Part shown: positions 1-49,479 of the stretch, piece by piece
How positions within the stretch are numbered: the stretch's first letter is position 1
Layout: each line of letters opens with the position of its first letter
Origin: Ypsolopha sequella
Taxonomy: Eukaryota; Arthropoda; Insecta; Lepidoptera; Ypsolophidae
DNA: 64,000 nt
Direction: 5' to 3'
NCBI GenBank assembly: GCA_934047225.1
Contig: OW203989.1
Span: 6,733,977 to 6,797,976 of the forward strand
Made by a program: the position numbers and the translations under genes
The notes under the pieces: generated by a model
The model's input: the letters and a program-made list of their open reading frames with translations, nothing else
Database searches by the model: none
What the model was told of the DNA's origin: nothing

Positions 1-2689
1 CACCTGCCCCTTAAGGGTTTACGTAGTCAGCGGGAGCCGTGAATTTGTCAGGCGCTACCATTTTAGCGGCTTGTTAGTGGCGCCTTAATGTTGCTATGAC
101 ATCTTTATTGTTATCATTTACCATGTTTTTAGGGTTCCATACACGTATCGTGTGGTGGTACGGAACCCTTCGTGTGCGAGTCCGACTCGCACTTGGCCAA
201 ATTAAACACTTACGTATTGGAAACTTCAGTAGATGATTTTGGTCCTGATTAAATATGTCCCTCCACAAGCCGAGCTTTTGCAGTTGTGTTTATTGAGATG
301 AAAAAGGGGGGGGACCTTGGCACACAGAGACAGGAGGGGCAGGCAAGATGTGGCGGGGAAGTGTTGGACTAGTAGCGATCTATGCGATCGAAGCCAGGAA
401 ATGGATGAAGAAGGATATTATAATAGATTCCATTGGATAAAGACGGGAGATGAGCGGAGACGGTGCAAGCATAGGTTGATTATATTAGTGATACACCTGA
501 TTAGCCGGTCAAGAGTGTACATGTGCTGAAGAAAGGTGGCAAAAGGAAAGGATTCAAAGAGCGGGAGAAGAAGCCCGTTATTCTAGCCAAAGCCTACAAC
601 GTCTGTCTGCCTGTATGTACGCTTACAGCAGGATACCAAATTCCTCGAAATAATTTTTCATCAATACAGTGCTTTGGTTTATGACGTGACATCAGAAGCC
701 AAAAACAAAAAATAATAACTTGCGTTACCACTAAACAGGTTTGGATGCGGTTTTCCTTGTTAGCTAGACTGAAAGTACTTTCATCTCTCTCTTCTTTTTA
801 CTGCTCAGCTCTCTTCGGCGATATTTAATATTCTAAAACCTTCTTAAATTCATTGCACTATGTATGGCTAGGCGTTTTTACACTATCAGTTTTCTTTGAC
901 CAATGTTTTGTTTTTAAATTTCTTAAAAACTGATACTAAAGCCGATTCTGAAGGCTTTAATTTTAGTTTTAGTGCTGTCAAGACTTAAATTTGTCCAAAG
1001 TAATTTAGCTTCTGTGCTTCACACCTATGAACTATTTTGCAATGATGAAAATTTAGTCTTGACAGCACTAAAACTAAAACTAAAGCCTTCAGAATCGGCT
1101 ACATTTAATAGCTAAAACAGATAAATAAGAGGACTGTCGAATCTTTCAGATATTGCTTTGAGAACACTGCTACCGCTATACGATTTTCAACGCGTGCGAC
1201 AGAGATGGCATTAGAACCTGTGTTGGAACCCCTAGTTTTTGAACGCAGCCCTAGGGGAGTAAGTTGTGCAACAAGTCGTTTATAAAAATAAATTTCCATA
1301 CCCGTGTCAGGTAAAGTTACTGTCAGACTCTATCTGAATTGAGTGACGAATCAAGAACATAATATAAAAGAATAATACATGTGGCAGGCAAAACGCTCGC
1401 TGTTGTGTAATTTGCCGGAGGCAGGTATTTAAAGAGCTGAAATGAAATGATATTTTTTTTTTTAATGCTAATAAATAAAACAATTTCCGATTATAACAAA
1501 ATTCGTAAATATGTATCTTTTGTCTCCTTGCAGCGGTGTATACGGTATATTTAAATGAAACCGCGTAATCTACTGTTCATACTGAACAAATTTCCCAAAG
1601 TAACATATTGAAAAAATAAATTGAACCTGCCCACCCAATGCCCTTTCAAAATTCACAGTAAGTTTTAAAATGAGTAAGGAAACATGAAAATATTTTTTCG
1701 TTTCCACAAGTACGTTTCTTTGGAAAAGTTGTTCAGTGTGATTCTTAGACCATGATTTTTATTAAGATACCTGTTGAGTTACATCAGGTATATTGTGTGA
1801 GTAAAAGAAGCTGGTGTAATGTATGAAGAAAAGCACAAACGTTAATTCCCAACAATTGCTGTACAGCTTGTCTTTATCTACCATAGCTCCAACTCTTATT
1901 CACTTTATGTATTAGAATTTAGATTATTGAATCATTGATCAATTTATTTTGTGATTTAAACGATTTTTTAAATGCTGAGTTATGTATCCGGTATCCGGCC
2001 GGATATTGGCAACTATCCGGCCGGATACCGGATATCAAAAATATGGCCGGATAGGCCGGATACCGGATAGTAACCGGATATCTGTTTCATCTCTAATAAG
2101 TATATTCCCACTTCAAGATTTCAAATTAATACTTTGCACTATAATAAATGAACCTATGTAAATCAACTTTAAAAATCATCGATTCCACAACAAGCTTTTT
2201 ATACAAAACCAGCGCAGAAGGGAGCCGGTAGGTTAGGTTTGGTGAGTCACGGAACGTAGTGGAACAACCGCCATACATAATGCCATACACATACAACTCT
2301 CAAGGTTTTTTTATGACAACCCAATAAGAGTTATAGTGCGAAACATTAATTTTGTAGTGGAAAATATTGAAGGGCGTAATATTTATTTATAGTTGTATTA
2401 TTTTTTTGTAGTGCTTCACTAATTTTTTATTGTTATTTGCGTTCTAAGGTTATTTCCATTTAAATGTGTCCCGAATCCGAATATAAACAACTTAATCACG
2501 TTACCTCCGGCAGCTGTCCCAAATTCCGGCTCCGACACCTGTACCAAGTGCCGGCTCCGGCAGCTCCGGCACTTCCTCAGTAATATGTTAGATACGCAAA
2601 ATGGAACAAAATCCGCTTCTTTTTGAACACGGTTCATTAGTCAGGTTAGCCAACTGAACAAAAATTGACGTTTTACAATCGTCCATTTT
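1..2689. other. Intergenic region upstream of RpL22, repeat-bearing
   Basis: I see no conserved coding sequence here; the two 60-70 codon open frames have no recognisable family. The stretch holds a fragment of a dispersed repeat (122-199), a palindromic MITE (940-1100), a patch rich in ccgg/ggatat words (1982-2095) that resembles the ends of hAT-type elements seen in insects, and another GC-rich patch built of cggc/ccgg words (2505-2580). The last few hundred bases before the gene are ordinary AT-rich DNA and presumably include its promoter. Confidence 0.6.
940..1100. mobile_element. Palindromic MITE, family A, copy 1
   Basis: A 161-bp near-perfect palindrome whose ends read agccgattctgaaggcttt and its reverse complement. 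The arms continue inward through ttttagttttagtgctgtca. A second copy of exactly the same length lies at 22136-22296. It has no coding capacity. The ends, length and copy number fit a non-autonomous DNA transposon; the superfamily is not clear because no clean target duplication can be read. Confidence 0.8.
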
Positions 2690-2820
2690 GCAGTTTTTTC
2701 TGTGACTGTGCTACACGTGTAAGGTTAGGTTATTTTTCAATTGAATAAATAAGCATAATTTGGTGACTTTTACCAAAAATAAAAAACTACTTACAATTAT
2801 TAACATTCCAGGTATTCAAA
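2690..2820 (+). promoter_or_regulatory. Probable RpL22 5' non-coding exon and intron
   Basis: A polypyrimidine run (ttttttctgtgac near 2694) is followed by a good splice donor (gtaagg at 2719), and a good acceptor (attccag, AG at 2810-2811) sits 9 bases before the start codon. This suggests a short 5' untranslated exon ending at 2718 and a 93-bp intron. Ribosomal-protein mRNAs usually start in a pyrimidine tract, which fits. There is no transcript evidence in the sequence itself. Confidence 0.4.
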
Positions 2821-4373
2821 ATGCCAGTTGCAAAGAAGCCAGCAGCCAAAAAAGGCGCACTAAACGCCAAGACGGGCAAGGGAGTCAAGGGTGGTAAACT
2901 CCGCGGGAAGGGCCTCAAACGTAAAATTAACCTCAAGTTCTCTATCAACTGCACACACCCTGCTGAAGACAGCATCCTCGATGTAGGCAACTTCGAGAAA
3001 TATCTGAAAGAACGTGTCAAAGTTGAAGGCAAGACCAACAACTTGGGAAATCACGTTGTCATCGCTAAGGATAAGACGAAAATCACCATCAACGCCGGTA
3101 CGTGCCCGTAGTGTCCTTAAGACGCAATCCCTTGGATAGCATATTCATTTGCAAACTAAATTGACCATTACCGGCAGAAGTACGTACCTAATTTTGAGGT
3201 TAGGATCTTGCATTTGCAATATGTATTTTGTTTGTAACAATTTAATATTCCAAAGATGCTTGGTTCCAGAACAGTGGATTGTGGTGTAGGTATACTTTTT
3301 ATCTGTCCTGTTGCCCATTGTACACTATTTTAAGTATAGGATTTAGTTTTGTTTTAAAAAGGCTTTTATATAAGCTCCAGGGTAGTGGGTTGAGGTGTAG
3401 ATAATGTCTCAGTATTTGTCACAATATCAACACTGAATAATCAGTGAATGAAGATGTTAGATTATTGAAAGACTAACATAATTATTAGAAGACTTATATT
3501 TGCTCTTGGCCTCTGGTTCTGCAAGGCCATTAACCCGGCCCCAGGGGGGACAGAGACACTGGGGTAGCTCCTGTTCGGCGCGTCCACGTCGCGGGGGTGG
3601 GCACCGCTTGCTCCAGTAGGCCGGAGTGAGTTGGTGGCTGAGTCCGACAGGGACCCATGTCCGTGGGGTATATTGCGGACCCCGTGCCCAGGGTTATGGG
3701 TGAAGATGTCAATGCCTTGAGATCTAGGAACGCTGCAGAGCTCTGGTCGTGGACTTAGTGAGTTTCCCTTCATTCATAAATCTGTAATAGATATCTTGGT
3801 CAAGAGAACTGATTTTAGAAGTACTTATTTATATATGAGCAATTTTTATTATAGAGCTACTCTTTATATGGTGCACAAAATGCTGTTGCCTAAAAAGTGA
3901 AATCCGGACTTGAACAAATTATAAGTGCATTACTCTGCTAATATGTATAAAACCGCCGATTGGCTATTTTTGTTTCCTGATTTTAGATTTTGGCTGTCAA
4001 GAGTAAAAGTTGTTGATATGGAGGAGTATTATTATCAGGTTTTGTTCCCAAAGCCAAGAAAGTTTCACTGTGAACTATTTCTCTTTTCATTTGGTACGCC
4101 TTTGTCAAAAAATATTTAATTTAAAATTGTCTTATAGTAATTATCATGTAATCACAATTTCATTGTTCTTAATAATACCTGAAATGTAATATTATCATCC
4201 TTGTTCCAGACATTCCCTTCTCCAAGAGGTACATGAAGTACCTGACAAAACGTTACCTCAAGAAGAACAACCTCCGTGACTGGCTCCGAGTAGTTGCTGC
4301 TTCTCACGACTCGTATGAACTTCGTTACTTCAACATCAATGCTGACAGTGACAATGAAGACGCAGACGAATAA
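2821..4373 (+). CDS. RpL22: 60S ribosomal protein L22 (eL22), two coding exons
   Basis: Coding exons are 2821-3097 and 4210-4373, joined in phase 1 (donor GTACGT at 3098, acceptor TTCCAG ending at 4209). They give 146 residues and a TAA stop at 4371. Residues 1-35 are a Lys/Ala-rich basic tail. The eL22 globular fold follows, with the diagnostic stretch [20 protein letters not shown] and then a [14 protein letters not shown] segment. Exon 2 starts inside the [19 protein letters not shown] stretch and ends in an acidic tail (SDNEDADE), as is typical of the family. The protein sits on the outer surface of the 60S subunit and contacts rRNA. Unlike Drosophila L22 there is no long N-terminal extension. 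The ATG is chosen because it opens the conserved basic tail just after a splice acceptor. An AATAAA follows the stop by 10 bases. Confidence 0.96.
3098..4209 (+). other. RpL22 intron with a GC-rich block
   Basis: The single coding intron is 1112 bp. Most of it is AT-rich, but about 3520-3770 is markedly GC-rich and contains open frames on the minus strand that match nothing I know. The block starts and ends abruptly, so it looks like an inserted repeat or retroposed fragment rather than gene sequence. No splice signals suggest a nested gene. Confidence 0.6.
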
Positions 4374-4383
4374 TCTGGAGCTA

Positions 4384-4389
4384 AATAAA
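4384..4389 (+). terminator. RpL22 poly(A) signal
   Basis: AATAAA hexamer 10 bases after the stop codon; the short 3' UTR is usual for ribosomal-protein genes. A T-rich stretch (tgttttgtttctttt) about 20 bases further on suits cleavage. Confidence 0.75.
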
Positions 4390-4658
4390 TAGTTTTACAC
4401 TAATGTTTTGTTTCTTTTACTAGAAGTTATTATCTGCACACATAAGGAATGTGATTGACAATGGCAGTAATAGAGCTTTTTCTCAAAATGTTATTGTCTA
4501 ATCCACCAGTATTCCAAAGCCAAAATATGTCAGCATCTCCAATCACATTATTTAAATCTTCAGGTCCATTAGGTGAACTAATGTTAAACCGCACTGTCTG
4601 TTTATATAGAAACAAATTTCATGAAATAGATGGAAAGAACCCCCATTTGGATAATATA

Positions 4659-4950
4659 CAGTGTGTCCCTTCTAAAAGTGCACATCAGAAAGGGGATGGA
4701 ATTAGACCCTATTTTTTTGTTAGAAAATGTCTATTATGGAGATTGATGATTTAAAGTTTTTGTTTCCTACCAAGGACACTATTAATTTCAGATGCAAACA
4801 GTCTAATACTATGATTATAAAATACATAAGTGACATTAATGAAAAACTATTGGACTTCACACAATAATTAAATTTACAAATCTTAACTGAAACGAGAATA
4901 CATAATCAACTACCCTAAATAATATCCTAAGATTTTTTTTTAAATCTTTC
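4659..4950. mobile_element. Degenerate copy of palindromic MITE family C
   Basis: Starts with cagtgtgtccct and continues with aagtgcacatc, matching the left arm and middle (acataatcaactacc, atatcctaagatt) of the full element at 55288-55668. The right arm is missing, so this is a truncated, older copy. Confidence 0.6.
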
Positions 4951-5061
4951 CATCTTTTTTTCAGTAAGTAATATTAATTTTTTTTCAAAATGATGTCCCC
5001 ATTTCACCATATTTTTATTACTAGGTACTTATATAAAAAAAATGCAATGTTTTATCGTAAA

Positions 5062-5520
5062 CTAGCGACCCGCCCCGGCTTCGCACGGGTGCAGTGCTGA
5101 TACTAAATATACTACAGTATTTAAGGTACTTAATTGGATAAGGATTAATGGTGTATTGTTTAAAATGACTTCGTAAATAAGCCATTATTACTCGTAAAAA
5201 GTAAAAGATAAAAATGGTTATTGTGGGTTATCCCTAAGAGATAAACATATATTATATACCATCGCAGACTTTTTTGTAAACCTTAGTAGTACATTATTTT
5301 ACGACATCACATTAAAAACCTTTAAAATTATCAGTGTTTCTCTACTATATTATACATAGAAACCTTCCTCTTGCACAATTCTATCTATTAAAAAAAACGC
5401 ATCAAAATCCGTTGCGTAGTTTTAAAAATCTAAGCATACATTGGGACAGACAGACCGCGGGAAGCGACTTTGTTTTATAGTATGTAGTGATACAATAATT
5501 TCTACGAGCGGAACTGCGCT
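5062..5520. repeat. RTE-like LINE tail or related dispersed repeat
   Basis: Begins gacccgccccggcttcgcac and ends near gacagacagaccgcgg...gactttgttttatag, with aaaatccgttgcgtag in between. This combination is a common dispersed insect repeat that I associate with 3' ends of RTE-type LINEs. No open frame. The assignment rests on recognition only. Confidence 0.45.
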
Positions 5521-5970
5521 CACGTCCCATCAGACAAAATTTTTAAATAAAATAAAATGTAGTTTATATATACATAGAATATTTATTTGCGCAATCTGGG
5601 CACATAATGTTCTTATATCAAGATTATCCTAGGTACAATATACTTTAAGTACAATGTACACTTGCGAGCTTTAAACTGGAATCACTTCAACGGGGGTTGT
5701 TCAAAACAATTTTAGCAATTTTCATGCAATAAAATTATAGAATGTAGTATATCATTTGAAAGGTAATTTCATTGGCTTTCAACCTCTTTCGATATCATAA
5801 CCAAAACTTATGCAGCTTATGTCATGGAACGTAAAAACAAAGTCATTAATTTTTAAAATAAAACAAAATATGGTTTGGAAGTCCAGAAACCCTATAAAAA
5901 AGGGCCGTGTGTGAAATAATTGTCATTAGTCCAATAATTCACGCCGCTGGGAACACAGAAAGTAAAGAAA

Positions 5971-6235
5971 ATGGAAACCACATCTGCAGAAGCCGTTCAA
6001 ATCGTCATCCTAATCCGGCAAGGATTCAGTCTGTGTCTCAAAAGTATACAAGAGGTTCAGGGAGACTGGAAACTTAGTGCGAAGACCAGGTTCTGGCCGA
6101 CAGCGATGCACTTCTGTAAGTGATGATCGTTTTATTGTCCCACTTCGCTCCGGAATCGACGCCTGGCCGGTGTTGACGTCCAGCAGCGGCTCAGAGAAGT
6201 TCTAGGGGGGGCTGTCAGCGAGTGAATAGTGTCAT
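5971..6235 (+). pseudogene. Tc1-like transposase N-terminus, decayed
   Basis: Starting at the ATG at 5971 the sequence reads METTSAEAVQIVILIRQGFS, the DNA-binding N-terminus of a Tc1-family transposase. In shifted frames it continues with words equivalent to RRPGSGRQRCTS and DDRFIV. Several small indels break the frame and no catalytic DDE region follows. After 6240 the sequence becomes a short tandem duplication, so the element is a relic. No terminal inverted repeats were found around it. Confidence 0.7.
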
Positions 6236-6277
6236 GACGTGTTTGGTATTTTACATCTAAGCTTCATAGAAATACGG

Positions 6278-6365
6278 TGTTATTTTGGCTGTATGAAGAC
6301 AGGGAATCCATGAGTCCATCATGTTATTTTGGCTGTATGAAGACAGGGAATCCATCAATCCATGA
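6278..6365. repeat. Tandem duplication, 44-bp unit, two copies
   Basis: The block tgttattttggctgtatgaa followed by gacagggaatccat occurs at 6278 and again at 6322, nearly identical. It lies just downstream of the Tc1 relic. Confidence 0.85.
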
Positions 6366-6642
6366 CTAATACTACTAACGTTATTCCAAAAAGCGGCGAC
6401 TGAGGTGCTCGTATAAAATTTGTGTCACGCCATCCCCGTGACAAAAACAAATGAGTATCTGAGATGACGATCTGACCGAGAGACAAATAATGCTATTCAC
6501 ATGTTAATGATTTAAGTGCATATACATATGTGTAGTATGATTATTATTACATGACATTGTCAAAACTGATTTTCATGTAGTTTTCAGAAGTGCGGATTCT
6601 AGTGTAATGGACACAAATTACGTCACTGTAGGCGCCGGCTCT

Positions 6643-7623
6643 CGATTATTAATTATAAGCTGCACGGCGGCGTCGGCACCTGAGGCACTTCCTATATATT
6701 ATTAATTATAAGCTGCACGGCGGCGTCGGCACCTGAGGCACTTCCTATATATTATTAATTATAAGCTGCACGGCGGCGTCGGCACCTGAGGCACTTCCTA
6801 TATATTATTAATTATAAGCTGCACGGCGGCGTCGGCACCTGAGGTACTTCCTATATATTATTAATTATAAGCTGCACGGCGGCGTCGGCACCTGAGGCAC
6901 TTCCTATATATTATTAATTATAAGCTGCACGGCGGCGCCGGCAACTGAGGCACTTCCTATATATTATTAATTATAAGCTGCACGGCGGCGTCGGCACTTC
7001 CTATTTATTATTAATTATAAGCTGCACGGCGGCGTCGGCACCTGAGGTACTTCCTATATATTATTAATTATAAGCTGCACGGCGGCGTCGGCACCTGAGG
7101 CACTTCCTATATATTATTAATTATAAGCTGCACGGCGGCGTCGGCACCTGAGGCACTTCCTATATATTATTAATTATAAGCTGTACGGCGGCGTCGGCAC
7201 CTGAGGCACTTCCTATATATTATTAATTATAAGCTGCACGGCGGCGCCGGCACCTGAGGCACTTCCTATATATTATTAATTATAAGCTGCACGGCGGCGT
7301 CGGCACCTGAGGCACTTCCTATATATTATTAATTATAAGCTGCACGGCGGCGCCGGCACCTGAGGCACTTCCTATATATTATTAATTATAAGCTGCACGG
7401 CGGCGCCGGCACCTGAGGCACTTCCTATATATTATTAATTATAAGCTGCACGGCGGCGCCGGCACCTGAGGCACTTCCTATATATTATTAATTATAAGCT
7501 GCACGGCGGCGTCGGCACCTGAGGCACTTCCTATATATTATTAATTATAAGCTGCACGGCGGCGTCGGCACCTGAGGCACTTCCTATATAATATTAATTA
7601 TAAGCTGCACGGCGGCGCTGGCA
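6643..7623. repeat. Minisatellite, 53-bp unit, 19 copies
   Basis: The anchor gctgcacggcgg (one copy gctgtacggcgg) recurs at 6659, 6712, 6765, 6818, 6871, 6924, 6977, 7021, 7074, 7127, 7180 and then every 53 bp to 7604. Each unit joins an AT-rich half (tatatattattaattataa) to a GC-rich half (gctgcacggcggcg then tcggcacctgagg). One unit (6977-7020) lacks 9 bp. Variation is mostly c/t at one CpG: five units have ggcgccgg, most have ggcgtcgg. The array lies between the 3' ends of RpL22 and aconitase, ending about 470 bp beyond the aconitase stop. Confidence 0.97.
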
Positions 7624-7702
7624 CATATATGGCGTAAGAATGTGCCATAAATGTGTTATAATAAACACCAATAAAACGAAACTCTTAATGTTGTACGTAA
7701 AG

Positions 7703-7708
7703 TTTATT
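7703..7708 (-). terminator. Candidate aconitase poly(A) signal
   Basis: On the minus strand AATAAA lies about 390 bases past the aconitase stop codon, just before the minisatellite. It is the only canonical hexamer I noticed between the stop and the array, so a 3' UTR of about 0.4 kb is plausible. Confidence 0.4.
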
Positions 7709-8094
7709 ATTTCTGATTGATAAATGTTATTTACATAAATAATATAAAACAATTCATAAAATGGCTGATTTAAATAATACATTGCAAATAACGCTGAAAT
7801 TTGCATTTCCTACCACTACTTCATTTGTAGCTACTACAACTAACAATAAAAAGATTCTTTGCCAACACAACGCTAAGTATTGTCCGCTTAATGAGATAGA
7901 TGACTGATCTATGAAAATGTTAATAAACCTATGCCTTAACTTACATAAATAATTCTAGAAGTTTCAACGTCTTGCACTTAAGGTAACTATTCGAAATTAG
8001 AATTTAAATTTTTGGCGGGTGGCTAGTTAACGAAATTATCCCTATTTGTGGGGAATTTTGTTCAGTGCAAGTACGTTTTATGATACTAAGGCAT

Positions 8095-46169
<38,075 letters not shown>

Positions 46170-46220
46170 GGTTGCGGGACTACTAATCCAATTTAAACGA
46201 CGAAGAAACTTTTGAACTTA

Positions 46221-46231
46221 TTATATATATA
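46221..46231 (-). promoter_or_regulatory. TATA-like box of the aconitase promoter
   Basis: tatatatataa on the minus strand, 52-62 bases upstream of the start codon. This spacing would allow initiation 25-30 bases downstream and a very short 5' UTR. AT-rich DNA makes chance matches common. Confidence 0.35.
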
Positions 46232-46372
46232 GGCGCCACATGGATTGTTCCAGCTGTTAAGCAGTGGTAGGTAATTGACTGCTTGAAGCAGCTATGAAGT
46301 TGGACAAAACGCGCAATTACCCACAATTTGGCCGATCTCGTGTGAGTGTGCCGCCGCTGCCGTTCACGTCGT

Positions 46373-48644
46373 CAGTGTTGCCAACAGTTATACTAGCTTT
46401 CCACCAGATTCGACTTCTAAAACCACCAGAAAACCACTAATAAAAAACGGCCTTACTCTCATAATCGCAAAATTTTCCACTAAACAAATTTTTTGTTTTT
46501 ACGAAAGTAGAAGTAGTATTTCATTTACCTTTTTATTTTGTAGATGCTTCCTTGACATCCCATGAGTCTTTAAATCTTTGTAGTGACTCCTTAAATTTAC
46601 ATTTCACCACTTTGCCAGCAGTACTTTCAATAACTTGAAGCCAATCTTTGAAACGTGGGTCTTGAAGCCAAGAAATCCGAAACTTTTGCATATGAGCATT
46701 TCTCATTTTTTTTCGTAACTTGATTTTTTTGCTGTCCCACAAAGTTATTTATCATTATTGTGTATAAAATGGTCTAACAGTATTTAACTGTAGACGGTGT
46801 GGTTTTTTTTATTTATTTTTGAATACGAAAAAAAATACTGAATGTCTAAAATAATTATATATTAATTAAAATTGAGTAAATAAAAAACACTCCCAGATTT
46901 TAATGTATGAAAAGTCACGTGTCCCATACGACTTACTGATACTTTGATCGCTAATATTTCGGAAAGTTCAAAAGCATCCTACGTATTTTTTGATTTTAAT
47001 TGCTTAATCATTATGTCGGGGTTCATTTCATATTATCTTTGAGAAGAGACTAGTGCATTATTTTTTCAAAAAACGCATTTTAATCTTGTCCCAGAAAAGT
47101 TTCAAAAAGTGACATCCTCTTTTGTTACCAATTTTAGCATATTACTTTTGTGAAATATAACAATAAGTTGATATTTTTAGTTTTTGGCAACACTCTACGT
47201 GACATTTCAGTACGCCATTTTGTTGAGCAATCTCTCTCTGCTGGATGGCGTCTTAGAGTGTACACGTACCTACTATTGCTCAATTTCTGTTCAGTTTTTG
47301 TTACCGGATTTTACAGGTAAATTGTTAATATCTCATAAAACCATTGTTGGTTTTTGAAAGTGAATATTCTAAGTTAAATTCGAGTTGAATTTAAATAAAA
47401 CAGTTATTGTTTTTACTGTGATGAATAAATTTTAAAACATAAATTATTCTCGTTTCGTTACTTCTTCTTTTGTTACTTTGGCATAGTAATGTATAAGAGG
47501 AAAGTTAGGTAACAAAAAAGGAATTCAAACAAAAGTAACAAAAAAGGTAACAAAAAAGAATTTTGTTACTCTTATTTTGTTACTGTCCCAAAATTAATCA
47601 ACATTAATTTTGAATTTTCCTGGGTTTTAATTGACTTAAAACACCTAAAAATGATCGTTAATAATGAAAAATAGAAACATGTCGGGATAAATAATATTAT
47701 CTTTCTATAATTAATCTTGGTTTTCATAAAATAAAAACTTTTGCCTTTATATTTGTACCAATGGTAACAAAAAATAATTATTGCAGAGTTTTCTTACATA
47801 TGTTTTTATTTAAAGGGATATTTTTGCTGAAATTATTAAAAGTATTATCATGAATTTAAAGAAACAATGTTTCCTACTGGTATATCTACAATAACTTATC
47901 CAATTTTCACCAAATAAGTAGTAACAAAATAGGACGCTTTTTTTCACCCCCTAATTGGATTTTCACAATTTTATCACTGAAACGGTGAAATCACATACGT
48001 GCTATACCAATATTATCAATCTAAACATAATAAATTATCAGATTTTTATGTTATATACATATATTTACGATATTTTCATTTTGGACAAGTTTTTGAATTA
48101 GTAGCAAATTTTTTGAGAAATGCTCATATATTGCGGTTTCAGCATAATTATACATGAATGAACTCGCGAAAACAATACGACACACTAAGCAGTCCATGAC
48201 CGAGTTGGCTCAGTTTTGTAACTACTACTTCTAAAAATATTCTACAGAGAATCCCCCGCATATAGTATATCGAGCAAGATGGTTCTTTTATGCCACGACA
48301 TTCTAAAGGATTCATTATCGCCTACACAGTAAAAGTAAATAAAATGAAGTAGAAATTATATATTTTAAAACGTGTGAGTGGTTTAGTAACAAAGTAATCG
48401 TATTTTCAGTCATTAAAACTGAATTATACTAAATGTGTGTCTATGTGTGGAAACTTTGCTGGTTTATGTTGTTTTATGTGTGATTGTTATATGTTGAATG
48501 TAACTTATTGTTTCTCAAATAAAAAGATAATAAATAAATAAACCACTAGAAAAATCCACCAGCCACTAAAAGCAATATTTCGCCACTAAAAAGGGGGTCG
48601 AAACCACCAGTATTAGTGAAAAATCCACTAAGTTGGCAACACTG
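46373..48644. mobile_element. hAT-type relic beside the aconitase promoter
   Basis: Ends cagtgttgccaac and, inverted, cagtgttgccaac. Both sub-terminal regions consist of ccaccag/actagt words (ccaccagaaaaccactaa against ccactagaaaaatccaccag). Flanks cacgtcgt (46365-46372) and gccgtcgt (48645-48652) agree at six of eight bases. Inside, a minus-strand frame at 46742-46533 reads QKFRISWLQDPRFKDWLQVI, like the start of BED-finger proteins of hAT elements. The rest is AT-rich without a transposase. Confidence 0.7.
46533..46742 (-). pseudogene. BED-finger-like N-terminus, transposon remnant
   Basis: 69 codons with FRISWLQDPRFKDWL and, later, VVKCKFKES where a C-x2-C pair would be expected. The order W..D..F..WL..V then KCKFC is typical of N-terminal domains in hAT-associated insect proteins. 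One cysteine is lost and the frame stops early. Confidence 0.4.
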
Positions 48645-48746
48645 GCCGTCGTCGTCGTCGGTCGTTTTATCTAACGTACGTCAAAATTTGACAAACCGAA
48701 TTTGGGTAGCGTTCCGAAACCAAACCCAATGATAGAGATCATCGAG

Positions 48747-49156
48747 CAATGAGCGTTTTTCCTTTTGTTTAATAAGATTCCTATTCAGCGAGGCAATGCT
48801 GCTAGCCTTCTGGGTACACTACCGAACGACGGTGGTGATCTGGCCAGCATTTTTTATTTATTTTAATAATTTTAAGATTAAATTTACTGTATTTATATTT
48901 ATAGGTTTAGTCTAATTTTTAAAGTTTGACGTGTAATGTTATGTATTATTACGATTAATAAAAGATTCCTAGATGGCACTGTCATATTCTTTAGCAACAG
49001 AATCAAAGACAAAATCGAAAAACCACTTTGACATTGATTGCTATAAAACCATAAAACACATTTTATCTATGGTGACATGGACAGCGCCATCTGGAGGAAA
49101 ACTAAGAACTAATAATAAAAAAACAACGAGAAAAACGCTCATTCTAGTCGGATGAA
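48747..49156. mobile_element. Foldback MITE, family K, split by a LINE tail
   Basis: The left end (caatgagcgtttttcc...agatggcactgtc) is the inverse of the right end (gacagcgccatctggagg...aaaacgctcatt). The left arm is interrupted at 48784-48959. A partial copy in the other orientation is at 53490-53690, where the arm is uninterrupted, and a further piece is at 51595-51650. Confidence 0.75.
48784..48959 (+). mobile_element. 5'-truncated LINE insertion with target duplication
   Basis: The insert translates as QRGNAASLLGTLPNDGGDLA followed by SIFYLF and a stop, the very C-terminus of a LINE polyprotein, then about 120 bp of 3' UTR with tttgacgtgtaatg and an aataaaa tail. The sequence aagattccta occurs on both sides (48774-48783 and about 48963-48972), which is the target duplication. 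Confidence 0.75.
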
Positions 49157-49479
49157 TACGTTTTGAAACCAGTCATAAATGGAACAGTCTGCGGACTAAC
49201 TTTTGTGAGATTCTGAACGGACTTAAAGTAATATGTCAAAAGAAAAGTTTGGCGGGAAGACGAAAATGTTTATGAGATTTTATCTACGATATTCTTTTAT
49301 TTTTCGCTTAAAACAAGTTATTAGCGGAACTAATGTTCGGAGACATGTTTAAAGAATTGTACAGCTTAGATTGCACAGCTAAGGGTCCCAGAAATAATAA
49401 AGGGTGTACATCAAAAAACAAACTCTTTAACTGTAAATTGTAACGCAATTTAAGTAAGGAATATTTTAAACCAATAGCG

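Noticed and set aside
1982..2095. Cluster of ccggatat words as a regulatory array
   Set aside because: Such words are typical of the ends of an insect hAT-type repeat; the left end cannot be located, so neither a regulatory array nor a complete element is claimed.
3462..3773. 103-codon open frame on the minus strand in the RpL22 intron
   Set aside because: It is open because the block is GC-rich; composition and lack of any motif argue against a gene.
6643..7623. CRISPR-like array
   Set aside because: Units are contiguous tandem repeats with no unique spacers, in a eukaryotic setting. It is a minisatellite.
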